The translations under genes were made by a program, and so were the position numbers. 64,000 nucleotides of DNA, taken from contig JBFXCK010000001.1 in NCBI GenBank assembly GCA_050182275.1, positions 1 to 64,000 on the forward strand. The letters are read 5' to 3'. The DNA is from JBFXCK01 sp050182275 (GTDB taxonomy: Bacteria; Pseudomonadota; Alphaproteobacteria; SHNJ01). Shown here piece after piece: positions 8,098 through 15,686 of the stretch. Each line of letters starts with the position of its first letter. Positions within the stretch are counted from its first letter, which is position 1. Under the pieces are notes generated by a model, which made no database searches, was not told where the DNA came from, and saw only the letters and a list, made by a program, of their open reading frames with translations.

Positions 8098-8139
8098 TGA
8101 CCTCAGATATAGAAATAACAACTATATCTGATTTGGTCA
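8098..8139. repeat. Long hairpin within the AT-rich region
   Basis: TCAGATATAG (8103-8112) and CTATATCTGA (8122-8131) form a perfect 10-bp stem around a 9-base loop. The stem is extended by TGACC (8098-8102) against GGTCA (8135-8139) after a 3-base bulge. It has no T-run, so it looks more like an origin structural element or a protein site than a terminator. Confidence 0.6.
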
Positions 8140-8332
8140 TAAAAAATTATAGTAATAGGAATACATATAATATAAAATCTTATGAATGATATTTTTATAA
8201 ATATTACTTCTTTTTATAATTTGTTAAAGCAATAATAAATCTATTTCTATAATACAAAAATCTTGATAGAATTTTTATTGCCATAAACATCTACTGATTG
8301 TAATTTTTGATAAAGAATTAATTCTACCTTTG

Positions 8333-8341
8333 TTATCCACA
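8333..8341 (+). promoter_or_regulatory. DnaA box (perfect)
   Basis: TTATCCACA, identical to the high-affinity DnaA-binding consensus, in the middle of the AT-rich stretch between mnmG and the J-domain gene. It is the only exact match in this stretch. Confidence 0.7.
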
Positions 8342-8582
8342 GTGTTTATTGCTGTTTTAATATGCATTAAATAATATAATTTCTATATATAATATTATTT
8401 CTTTTGACATTTTCCATCAAAAAGTTAATTTTTAAAAAGGCGTTTTTCCTCTGTTATAAAAAACTCATTTAAAAACAAATACATAATCAGATATAAACGC
8501 GTTTTATTTCACAATCCTTATAAATAATTTTATTTCAAAATCTATGTTGATGGATTTTGTGAAATAGTTTTATGTATTTTTT

Positions 8583-9656
8583 ATGACAACGACATCAACC
8601 GCGGCAAGCCTTCCTGATAAAGACACGATTCTGGCCATTCCGGCCGATATGCCTTCCGGTTTGTTCGACGCCACGGATGAGGAAGGCATCAAGGCCAAAT
8701 ACCGCGATTTATGCCGCGTTTGGCACCCCTTGGCCGACCATGGCGATGCGGATGCCGCCAAAGTTTTCGCCCATATCTCAACATTATATAAATTGGCGAA
8801 AGCGCGGCTGGGAATTTCCGTAACCGCCCCCGGCGCCGAAACTTTGCGCATCGCCGCCACGGGCAAAGTTTACAATATTAAATACCGCCGGCGTCACGTA
8901 ACCGATACCGGATTTTTATATACCGGCGATCAATTGGTGACCTACCATTTCACGCCCGATAATGAGGACCTCGCCAAAGCGGCGCGCAAAAATATCGCCA
9001 AATTTTCTTACGCGAATGCAGCCATGGAAAAAGAATGCGCGCGTTATTTGCCGAAAATGAAAGCTTTTCTTGAAACGAAAGACGGAGCCTATTTAATCAT
9101 TGAAAAAACCCCGGATCTGATTTTGCTGCGTGATGTGCTCGATTATTGCAAAGGCAAAATGGACCCGCGCCATGCCGCCTGGGTGATTAATTCGCTGCTT
9201 AATCTGGGATGCTATTTGTCCTGGGCGGGAATGACGCATAATGCGATTTCCCTCGATAGCTATTTTATTTCCCCGCGCCATCATTCGGGCGCGCTTTTAG
9301 GCGGCTGGGAATTCGCCGCCCCCATCGGCGCCAAGCTTGCCGCCCTGCCGCACCGCAGTCAGATGATCGCTTCTTCCGCTAGCGGCGATGTTTTCACCGC
9401 CGACCCCAAGCTTGATCAAAAGCTGATCCGCGCTTTGGGCCGCGAATTAATGGGCGATCCCAGCGGCATTATTTTGCGCAGCGACAAGCATGTGCCGCAC
9501 GCGCTGGCCCATTGGCTGTGCGAAGGTGCCGCGCATGAAGCGGCGGTGAAAGTTTACAAAAAGTTCGATGCGTCGGTATTGAAGGCCGCCTTTGGCCCAA
9601 AAAAATTCGTCAAATGGGAGGCAGGGGCCAAGGAAATTTATTCACGCGGTAAATAG
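8583..9656 (+). CDS. Degenerate J-domain fused to a kinase-like (pseudokinase) domain
   Basis: 357 residues. Residues ~22-77 follow the J-domain pattern ('EEGIKAKYRDLCRVWHP', then 'AAKVFAHISTLYKLAK'), but the essential HPD is HPL (48-50), so Hsp70 stimulation is unlikely. Residues ~95-250 resemble a small protein-kinase fold: hinge-like 'AYLIIEKTPDLILLRDVLDYC', a helix 'AWVINSLLNLGCYLSWAGMTH', then 'NAISLDSYFIS' and 'ALLGGWEFA' where kinases have HRDxKxxN and DFG. The catalytic Asp residues and the N-lobe Lys are not evident, so it is probably a pseudokinase or scaffold. No good ribosome site is visible before the ATG. It is the first gene of the three-gene operon with the vWA and PurA-like genes. 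Confidence 0.7.
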   Translation: MTTTSTAASLPDKDTILAIPADMPSGLFDATDEEGIKAKYRDLCRVWHPLADHGDADAAKVFAHISTLYKLAKARLGISVTAPGAETLRIAATGKVYNIKYRRRHVTDTGFLYTGDQLVTYHFTPDNEDLAKAARKNIAKFSYANAAMEKECARYLPKMKAFLETKDGAYLIIEKTPDLILLRDVLDYCKGKMDPRHAAWVINSLLNLGCYLSWAGMTHNAISLDSYFISPRHHSGALLGGWEFAAPIGAKLAALPHRSQMIASSASGDVFTADPKLDQKLIRALGRELMGDPSGIILRSDKHVPHALAHWLCEGAAHEAAVKVYKKFDASVLKAAFGPKKFVKWEAGAKEIYSRGK

Positions 9657-9690
9657 CTATCGGATTAACCTTAACCAAGGAGAATGTATC

Positions 9691-10632
9691 ATGGGTGGTG
9701 TGAGATGGGATCCAAGCGCATGGGAAGAACATGCGGCAACGGTTGCAACCAAAGCGCCGGAGGAAATTTTTACCAGCAGTGCTATGCCAGATGAACTGGA
9801 CCCGCTGAAAATCAAATTCCGCGAATCGCGCGATTCCGAAGCCAACCCCAACGCCACGCCGATTATTTTGGCCTGCGATGTCACGGGGTCGATGGGCATG
9901 ATCGCCGATCATATCGTGCGGCAAGGCTTGGGCACTTTGGTTGAAGAAATCATCAAGCGCAAGCCCGTGCCCGATCCGCACATTATGTGCATGGGCGTGG
10001 GCGATGCGAATTATGACCGGGCGCCTTTGCAAGTCACGCAATTCGAGGCCGATATCAGAATCGCTAAGCAATTAGCGGAAATTTATATCGAGCATGGCGG
10101 CGGCGGCAATTGTTTTGAAAGCTATAATTTGCCGTGGTTCTTCGCCGCCACCAAAACCCGGCTTGATTGCGTGGAAAAAGGGCGGCGCAAAGGCTTGCTT
10201 TTCACCATCGGCGATGAAGAAGCGCCAGCGCCTTTGACCGCCGACCAAATCAGGCGGTATGTGGGCGAAGATATTGGGGAAGGCCTTTCCAACGAGGCCC
10301 TGCTTGAGATGGTTGGCCGCATGTATGACGTCTTTCATGTGATAGTCGAGGAGGGCGATTACGCCAGGCATTCCCGTTCCAGCGTGGTTAAGAGCTGGAA
10401 CAAAACCCTGGGCCAAGGGCGGGTGATCCGCTTATCGGATCATACCAAACTGGCCGAGGTGATTGTTTCCGCCATCCAAGCGCATGAAGGGCAAGATAAA
10501 ATCGCGGTCGCCAAAAGCTGGGATGGTTCGACCGGTTTGGTGGTGCGCGATGCGATTGCCGGAATCGGCGGCGGCACGGCGCTTATGGCGAAGCCGGGCG
10601 TGGCGCGGACGAAAATGAGAGGGGAAAGATAA
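9691..10632 (+). CDS. von Willebrand factor A (vWA) domain protein
   Basis: 313 residues. The metal-ion-dependent adhesion site is seen as 'ACDVTGSMG' (D63-x-T-G-S67), with the Thr-loop candidate in 'HGGGGNCFESY' (135-145) and a later acidic loop 'TIGDEE' (172-177). It has no signal peptide or membrane helix, so it should be cytoplasmic, as are vWA proteins that act with ATPases, ligases or kinases. The N-terminal 'VRWDPSAWEEHA' precedes the domain. The ATG at 9691 is chosen because of a strong AAGGAG site 8 bases before it. It follows the pseudokinase by 34 bases and its stop is 1 base from the next GTG. Confidence 0.85.
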   Translation: MGGVRWDPSAWEEHAATVATKAPEEIFTSSAMPDELDPLKIKFRESRDSEANPNATPIILACDVTGSMGMIADHIVRQGLGTLVEEIIKRKPVPDPHIMCMGVGDANYDRAPLQVTQFEADIRIAKQLAEIYIEHGGGGNCFESYNLPWFFAATKTRLDCVEKGRRKGLLFTIGDEEAPAPLTADQIRRYVGEDIGEGLSNEALLEMVGRMYDVFHVIVEEGDYARHSRSSVVKSWNKTLGQGRVIRLSDHTKLAEVIVSAIQAHEGQDKIAVAKSWDGSTGLVVRDAIAGIGGGTALMAKPGVARTKMRGER

Positions 10633-10633
10633 A

Positions 10634-11920
10634 GTGAAAAAAGTCCATGCGGTGATCGGCGCCAATTTCGGTGATGAGGGAAAGGGCCTCATCACCGATT
10701 ACTTGGCCGCTTCTTATGGCGGGCAAGCGTTGGTGGTGCGCCATTCCGGCGGCGCGCAAGCGGGGCATACCGTGGAAACGGTTGATGACAAGCGCCATGT
10801 GTTCTGCCATGTGGGCAGCGGCGCTTTGGCGGGCGCGCCTACTTTTTTAAGCCGGTTTTTTATATGCAATCCTTTATGGTTCGCCCGTGAATTGGCGCGG
10901 CTTAAGGCATTGGGCGTAAAACCGCTGATTTACGTCGATCCCCAGGCCGCCGTCACCACGCCTTACGAGATGATGATTAATCAAATCGCCGAGGAATATA
11001 GGGGGAATAAGCGCCATGGCAGCTGCGGGATCGGCATTGGCGAAACGATCGAGCGCGCGGAAAATTTCCTGCCTTTGACGGCGGGCGGTTTATCGAACAT
11101 TCATCAATTGCGCCATACGCTGGAGGAAATTAGAAAATTCTGGCTGCCCAAGCGCTTGGCGGAATTGGGGGTTAAAAAAATTCCCGCGGTTTGGAAAAAA
11201 CGCATCGCCGCCAATGGCATCCTAGAGCATTTTATGAATGAATGCGCGCAATTCTGCAATGCGACTATTCCAGCGCCGCCCGGCCTTCTGGCGAAGACGC
11301 CGATTATTATTTTCGAAGGATCGCAAGGATTATTGCTCGATCAAAACCGCGGCTTCTTTCCGCATGTCACGCGCGCCAATACCGGCATTAAAAATGTGGC
11401 GGCGCTGGCGGCAGAGGCGGGGATTGAGGAAATCGATGTAACTTACGTCACGCGCTATTACGCAACCCGCCATGGCGCCGGCCCCTTGCCGCATGAATTG
11501 CGCGGCGCCCCTAGCCTTAAAATAAAAGATGAAACCAACATTTATAATCCCTATCAGCAGCATTTGCGCTTTGCGCATTTGGATTGGGATTTATTGGCCA
11601 AAAGCATGTTTGATGATTTAAGCGATGCGCCCGCCTTTCTTCAAATCCGCCGCCGGCTTGCCGTCACCTGCATGGATCAAGCGGAAAATGTGATTCATTA
11701 CAGGGATGGCGGGGAAGCGCGGCGCATTGCCTCGGTCGGGTATTTAAGCGCGCTGGCCAAAAAGCTGGCATGGGATGATATGCTGGCTTCTTTCGGCCCT
11801 ACCCGCGCCACGGTGCAGCCCTTGCCTCACTTGCCGATGCAAAAATCCTTGAAAATAACATCCAGCAAATCTTCCACATCGACACGGCCGGTAATGCGGC
11901 CGATTTCCGCGGTGGCGTAA
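10634..11920 (+). CDS. Divergent adenylosuccinate synthetase-like ligase
   Basis: 428 residues from a GTG start with an upstream purine-rich ribosome site. PurA landmarks are present: P-loop 'GANFGDEGKG' with the catalytic Asp (D14), 'GGAQAGHTV' with the catalytic His (H45), 'GSCGIGIGETIER' for GTTGRGIGP, 'FEGSQGLLLDQNRGFFPHVT' and 'TRYYATRHGAGPLPHEL'. The usual aspartate/IMP loop of the VTTGRxRR type is instead 'QHLRFAHLDWD' (309-319), so the substrate may differ from IMP plus aspartate. Family-like sequence ends near residue 397 ('FGPTRATVQ'); the last 31 codons are antisense to the end of mnmE. No other purA is in the window, so whether this is the only copy is unknown. Confidence 0.8.
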   Translation: MKKVHAVIGANFGDEGKGLITDYLAASYGGQALVVRHSGGAQAGHTVETVDDKRHVFCHVGSGALAGAPTFLSRFFICNPLWFARELARLKALGVKPLIYVDPQAAVTTPYEMMINQIAEEYRGNKRHGSCGIGIGETIERAENFLPLTAGGLSNIHQLRHTLEEIRKFWLPKRLAELGVKKIPAVWKKRIAANGILEHFMNECAQFCNATIPAPPGLLAKTPIIIFEGSQGLLLDQNRGFFPHVTRANTGIKNVAALAAEAGIEEIDVTYVTRYYATRHGAGPLPHELRGAPSLKIKDETNIYNPYQQHLRFAHLDWDLLAKSMFDDLSDAPAFLQIRRRLAVTCMDQAENVIHYRDGGEARRIASVGYLSALAKKLAWDDMLASFGPTRATVQPLPHLPMQKSLKITSSKSSTSTRPVMRPISAVA

Positions 11921-13137
11921 CGCAAATCTTCGGCCGCCAATTCAAGCGGCTTGGCTAGCGAAAAGTCGCCAAGCGCTTTCAGGCATTTTTGCAAAGAATC
12001 GCGGTGGCGGGCGCGGGTCAGCGACGGATTAATTCCCAATTCCATTAAAGCCGAGGCTTTTTGCTGCAAAATTTTTAAAAGCTCGTCTAAACCTTCCCCG
12101 GTCTTCATTGATAAGGAAAGCGATTCTTTGCTTAAAGGCCTGGCCAAATCGATTTTATTTTCCACCAAAATACTATTGCCATCGATTAGATTTTTGATGG
12201 TTTGATCCGGCGCTGTACCGGCTTCGATCACAATAATTTTAAGGTCGGCGGCTTTGGCGGCCTTTAGGCTGCGCTTAATGCCTTCGCTTTCAATTTCATC
12301 AACGCTATCGCGCATTCCTGCGGTATCGGCCAGCGTCACCGGATAGCCGCCCAAATCCAAATTCACTTCGATCACATCACGCGTGGTGCCGGCGATATGG
12401 GAAACGATCGCCGCCTCGCGGCGCGCCAGCGCGTTCAGCAGGCTTGATTTGCCGGCATTGGGGGGCCCTAGAATCGCCGCATAAAGCCCGTCGCGCAAAA
12501 TTTCGCCGCGGTGCTGATCGGCTAAATGGGTTTTGATGCGGCAATGCAAATTTTTAACTTTGCTTTCCACTTGTTTAATAATCGCCGGATCCAAATCTTC
12601 CTCGACAAAATCGATCGAGGCTTCTACATAAGCCAGCGCTTGAATAAGTTCCCCGCGCCACGTTTCATATAAATTCCCCAACTCGCCGCTTAATTGGCGC
12701 AAAGCCTGTTTGGCCTGGAGTTCGGTTTGCGCCTGAATTAAATCGGCCAGGCCTTCGACTTGGGTTAAGTCCAATTTGTTATTTAAAAAAGCGCGGCGGG
12801 TGAATTCGCCGGCCTCGGCCATGCGGCAGTTTGGAATTTTGCTTAAAGCCGCCAAGGTCGAATGAATAACCGCCCGCCCGCCATGAACATGAAATTCGGC
12901 GACATCCTCGCCGGTGAAAGAATGGGGGGCCGGAAACCATAACAATAAAGCCTGATCGATTAAGTTTTGATTTTCCGGATCGCGCAATTCGGCTAAGCTT
13001 GCCAGGCGCGGCTGGGGGATTTCCCCGGCCAATCGCCGCAAACAATCGCCCGCCTTGGGGCCGGACACGCGGATAATCGCCACACCGGAAATACCGGGGG
13101 CGGTGGCTGGGGCGTAGATGGTGTCACTGGAATTCAC
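11827..13137 (-). CDS. mnmE: tRNA modification GTPase MnmE
   Basis: 436 residues. Partner of MnmG in wobble-uridine modification. The N-terminal formyl-tetrahydrofolate-binding domain ('DTIYAPATAPGISGVAIIRVSG'), the helical 'GEFTRRAFLNNKLDLTQVEGLADLI', the G domain with 'GPPNAGKSSLLN', 'DTAGMRD' and 'ENKIDLA', and the C-terminal 'FCIGK' with the conserved Cys are all seen. The FCIGK ending shows that the annotated stop is correct. The 3' end converges on and overlaps the PurA-like gene by 94 bases. It is normally adjacent to mnmG; here they are separated. Confidence 0.96.
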   Translation of the reverse strand: MNSSDTIYAPATAPGISGVAIIRVSGPKAGDCLRRLAGEIPQPRLASLAELRDPENQNLIDQALLLWFPAPHSFTGEDVAEFHVHGGRAVIHSTLAALSKIPNCRMAEAGEFTRRAFLNNKLDLTQVEGLADLIQAQTELQAKQALRQLSGELGNLYETWRGELIQALAYVEASIDFVEEDLDPAIIKQVESKVKNLHCRIKTHLADQHRGEILRDGLYAAILGPPNAGKSSLLNALARREAAIVSHIAGTTRDVIEVNLDLGGYPVTLADTAGMRDSVDEIESEGIKRSLKAAKAADLKIIVIEAGTAPDQTIKNLIDGNSILVENKIDLARPLSKESLSLSMKTGEGLDELLKILQQKASALMELGINPSLTRARHRDSLQKCLKALGDFSLAKPLELAAEDLRYATAEIGRITGRVDVEDLLDVIFKDFCIGK

Positions 13138-13195
13138 CGCCTTAGAGGTAGGCGATTTAAAAAATTAAGGCTAGAAAAATTTTCTTTTGCTGGCC

Positions 13196-13555
13196 TTAAG
13201 GCCGGGCCGGCGGCGGCTGGCGCAAGGGGCTTTTGCACCATTCTTCGGCGGCAATGCCTTGGCGTTCCGTTTCCCGCCTAAATTCATAGTCGGTATTGCC
13301 GCAAGCATGGAAGGTCATGCGCTGGTCTTTGCGGCCTGGCGCAGTGTAAACGCAAACGATTGTCGCGCAACGATGTTCCGGTGCGCGCGGCAATTGCCGC
13401 CACAAAGAAGAGGTGCAAAGGCAATTGTCTTTGTTATTCAACCCTGGCAAAGGCAACGTTTTTCCGCCAGAAGCTTGCAAAGATGTTTCTTGCGCTAATG
13501 AAGGGCTTGCACATAAACAAAGCAAGGCGGCGCTGCAAAGTAATTTTTTGATCAT
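13196..13555 (-). CDS. Small secreted cysteine-containing protein
   Basis: 119 residues with a signal peptide (cleavage after 'ASPSLA', about residue 21). The mature part has six cysteines ('CLCTSSLW', 'HRCATIVCVY', 'FHACGN', 'EWCKSP'), suggesting disulfides in the periplasm. A basic central block 'APGRKDQRMTF' and a proline-rich tail follow. I do not recognise the family. It lies 58 bases downstream of the mnmE start on the same strand, in an accessory block between rho and mnmE. Confidence 0.65.
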   Translation of the reverse strand: MIKKLLCSAALLCLCASPSLAQETSLQASGGKTLPLPGLNNKDNCLCTSSLWRQLPRAPEHRCATIVCVYTAPGRKDQRMTFHACGNTDYEFRRETERQGIAAEEWCKSPLRQPPPARP

Positions 13556-13631
13556 TCATCCTCTCCTGTTATTTCATTAGTTTAAGAAAAGGATGTTAAA
13601 ATTTAATGACGGAAAAATTAACGGCTTTTTT

Positions 13632-14003
13632 CTAAGCTACTGATTTAGAGTCGTTTTTTAGCAAAAGCCGCGAAACTATTCCCCCGTCCAGCAGATGTTT
13701 TTGAATAATCTCCTCAATATCCTCGCGGTTTTTATAATGATACCAAACCCCTTCCGGGTAAACCACCATGACCGGGCCTAATTCGCAGCGGTCCAAACAG
13801 CCGGCGATATTAACCCGGCTATGCTGCAAATTATCGCGGATAGTAAGGGGTAAATTGGGGTCTTGGCTTAATTGCTTTACACGCTCTTTAAAATAACGGC
13901 GTAATTCCTCACTGCCATGGGCGCCGCAAGAAGGCTTAGGCGCGCTTGCCTCGCGCTTATTGGTGCAGCAAAAAATATGGCGGCTATAAAAGGGTTCTTC
14001 CAT
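13632..14003 (-). CDS. (2Fe-2S) ferredoxin domain protein, thioredoxin-like fold
   Basis: 123 residues. The pattern of an N-terminal 'RHIFCCTN' followed by 'SCGAHGSEELRRYF' and a later 'NIAGCLDRCELGPVMVVYPEGVWY' is typical of thioredoxin-like [2Fe-2S] ferredoxins, with Cys in the first loop and C-x3-C in the second binding the cluster. Such proteins carry electrons in the cytoplasm; the partner is unknown. It is followed by the small secreted protein on the same strand with a 76-base gap. Confidence 0.85.
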   Translation of the reverse strand: MEEPFYSRHIFCCTNKREASAPKPSCGAHGSEELRRYFKERVKQLSQDPNLPLTIRDNLQHSRVNIAGCLDRCELGPVMVVYPEGVWYHYKNREDIEEIIQKHLLDGGIVSRLLLKNDSKSVA

Positions 14004-14063
14004 CTGTCCTGCCGGGGTATGGGGTATAAAGGAAATACCGCCCCTTATAGCCTATTTTAGGCT

Positions 14064-14124
14064 GGCGCTACCGGTAATACTTAAGTAGCGCCAAAAAAAT
14101 CCCCAGCTTTTGCTGGGGTTTTTT
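14064..14124. terminator. Two adjacent hairpins with a bidirectional intrinsic terminator
   Basis: CCCCAGC-TTTT-GCTGGGG (14101-14118) is followed by six T on the plus strand and preceded by seven A, so it can terminate in both directions. Directly beside it GGCGCTAC (14064-14071) pairs with GTAGCGCC (14085-14092). The pair lies upstream of the ferredoxin gene and beyond the separate Hsp20 terminator, so its client transcript is unclear. Confidence 0.65.
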
Positions 14125-14220
14125 AAGAAGATTTTATAAGTTAAAATCATTCTAATAAAACCTTTAAAAGGCGGCGTCGTCCGGTATGATCGCCCTTTTA
14201 TTGAACCTACAATTGTAGTT

Positions 14221-14251
14221 AAAAAGAAAGCGGGGCCGTTTATGGCCCCGC
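14221..14251 (-). terminator. Intrinsic terminator of the Hsp20 gene
   Basis: GCGGGGCC (14230-14237) and GGCCCCGC (14244-14251) form a perfect 8-bp GC stem with a 6-base loop. On the minus strand it is followed by TTTCTTTTT. It lies 22 bases beyond the Hsp20 stop codon. Confidence 0.88.
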
Positions 14252-14273
14252 TCCTGATCAGATTAGGATTGAA

Positions 14274-14780
14274 TTATTTCTCGGCGCGAATATCGATTTT
14301 GCGCGCGCGCTTGGCTTTTTCTTCGTGCTTTGGCACCGAGATCGTTAAAACGCCATTCTTGAAACTGGCGTCGATATTCTCGATCTTAACATCTTCGGGC
14401 AAAGCGATCTGGCGGGTGAATTCGCCAAAGCGCCGCTCGGCGCGGTAAAAGTTTTGATCTTTTTCTTCGGTTTCTTCCTTCCGCTCGCCGCTGATGGTCA
14501 AAAGCCCGTCTTTAACGCGCACATCGACATCAGCTTCGCTTAAGCCCGGCAAATCCATGGTGATGCGGTATTCCTTATCGGTTTCCGCGATATTTAAATC
14601 GGGATTCCATACCGGTTTCATTATATTGCTGATGGTCGATGCGATCGGCCCTTCACCCAGCACGCGCTCAACCAATTGATTGATCGGCACTTCAAAAAAA
14701 TTATTGCCATAGCGGGTTGGGCAAGCGCCATTTACTTCAATCGGGTCGTTATGAATTAAACGGCTTAAAAAACTTTGCAT
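14274..14780 (-). CDS. Small heat-shock protein of the Hsp20 / alpha-crystallin family
   Basis: 168 residues, an ATP-independent holdase chaperone. The alpha-crystallin domain spans about residues 55-160 ('NIAETDKEYRITMDLPGLSEADVDVRVKDG', 'LTISGERKEE', 'FTRQIALPEDVKIENIDASFKNGVLTISVPK'), ending in a basic tail. The ATG at 14780 is chosen over an upstream in-frame one because of the AAGGAG site 8 bases before it. A heat-shock-type promoter is visible upstream and a strong terminator downstream, so it is probably a single-gene unit. Confidence 0.93.
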   Translation of the reverse strand: MQSFLSRLIHNDPIEVNGACPTRYGNNFFEVPINQLVERVLGEGPIASTISNIMKPVWNPDLNIAETDKEYRITMDLPGLSEADVDVRVKDGLLTISGERKEETEEKDQNFYRAERRFGEFTRQIALPEDVKIENIDASFKNGVLTISVPKHEEKAKRARKIDIRAEK

Positions 14781-14830
14781 GGTAACTTCTCCTTCAAGGT
14801 TAAAGTAAGCTGCAAAAACTGTTATAACTG

Positions 14831-14859
14831 ACCTAGGAATGGGTCCATCATTTTTCAAG
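14831..14859 (-). promoter_or_regulatory. Putative RpoH (heat-shock) promoter of the Hsp20 gene
   Basis: On the minus strand CTTG, an 18-base spacer and CCTAGGT resemble the alphaproteobacterial sigma-32 consensus (CTTG, 17-18 bases, CyTATnT) with one mismatch in the -10 element. It lies about 50 bases upstream of the start codon. Inference from pattern only. Confidence 0.5.
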
Positions 14860-14912
14860 ATCGATAAAAATCTTTGGAAATCAATAACTTATGATAGTCG
14901 AAAGGGTAGCAT

Positions 14913-15626
14913 ATGACCGAAATCCGCATTTCAGCCCGAACCCCTGATGCCAAGTTTGGCGCGCATTTTATGGCTTACCAGGCGCTGCCCAAGAATGCGG
15001 GCAAAGCGCCGGTTATTATCGTGATTCAAGAAATCTTCGGTGTCAATAGCGTTATGCGCGCTATTTGTAACTCATTGGCCGAAACCGGCTATATCGCGAT
15101 TTGCCCCGATTTATTTTGGCGGCAGCAACCAGGCATCCAATTAACCGATCAATCCGAAAAAGAATGGCAAAAGGCTTTCGCGCTATTCAACGGTTTTAAT
15201 ATTGATCTGGGCGTTGAAGATTTAATTGCAACGCTGGATCATGCGCGCACTTTGCAAGAAGGCAATGGTAAGGTTGGAACGCTTGGTTATTGCCTGGGAG
15301 GGAAACTCGCCTATTTAATGGCAACGCGCAGTGATGCCGATTGCAATGTCAGCTATTACGGCGTTGGCATTCAAGATTTGCTGGATGAAGCAAAAAATAT
15401 TAAGCACCCCTATCTCATGCACATCGCGGGCAAGGATAAATTTGTGCCGCCTGACGCGATCGCCAAAATCCGCGAAAATCTTTCCAAGCATCCGCACGTA
15501 ACAATGTATATTTACGATGAACAAGATCACGCCTTCGCCAGGGTTGGGGGTGAACATTATGATGCGGCGGCGGCCGGGCTTGCCAATAAAAGAACCGCGG
15601 AATTCTTGGGCAAAAACTTAAAATAG
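14913..15626 (+). CDS. Dienelactone hydrolase family protein
   Basis: 237 residues with an alpha/beta-hydrolase fold. The nucleophile elbow 'LGYCLGG' carries Cys, as in dienelactone hydrolases (carboxymethylenebutenolidase), with the later Asp in 'IAGKDKFVPP' and the His in 'DEQDHAFAR'. The N-terminal 'PVIIVIQEIFGVN' is characteristic. No aromatic degradation genes are nearby, so the substrate is uncertain. The gene is divergent from the Hsp20 gene. Confidence 0.88.
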   Translation: MTEIRISARTPDAKFGAHFMAYQALPKNAGKAPVIIVIQEIFGVNSVMRAICNSLAETGYIAICPDLFWRQQPGIQLTDQSEKEWQKAFALFNGFNIDLGVEDLIATLDHARTLQEGNGKVGTLGYCLGGKLAYLMATRSDADCNVSYYGVGIQDLLDEAKNIKHPYLMHIAGKDKFVPPDAIAKIRENLSKHPHVTMYIYDEQDHAFARVGGEHYDAAAAGLANKRTAEFLGKNLK

Positions 15627-15686
15627 GCCTCAATTATTAACCAAGATTTTCTTGGGGGGAAAGCGGGATTATGGTAGAATAATCCG

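Larger units (their letters stand above)
7871..8582. other. Candidate replication origin: AT-rich non-coding region
   Basis: A 712-bp stretch with no ORF, dominated by A and T, in a neighbourhood that is otherwise mixed in composition. It contains one perfect DnaA box at 8333-8341, a near-box TGGGGATAA at 7875-7883, a long hairpin at 8098-8139, and an inverted pair ATTTCACA/TGTGAAAT near its right end. Genes on the left (mnmG to parB) are transcribed away from it leftwards and the next operon away rightwards. parS sites, parA and parB are close by. All this fits oriC, though only one perfect DnaA box is visible and alphaproteobacterial origins are often near hemE, so the call is moderate. Confidence 0.55.

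Noticed and set aside
10634..11920. Ligase as PurZ (phage 2-aminoadenine synthesis)
   Set aside because: PurZ lacks the catalytic Asp of the WGDEGKG motif; this protein keeps it, and no companion Z-genome genes are present.
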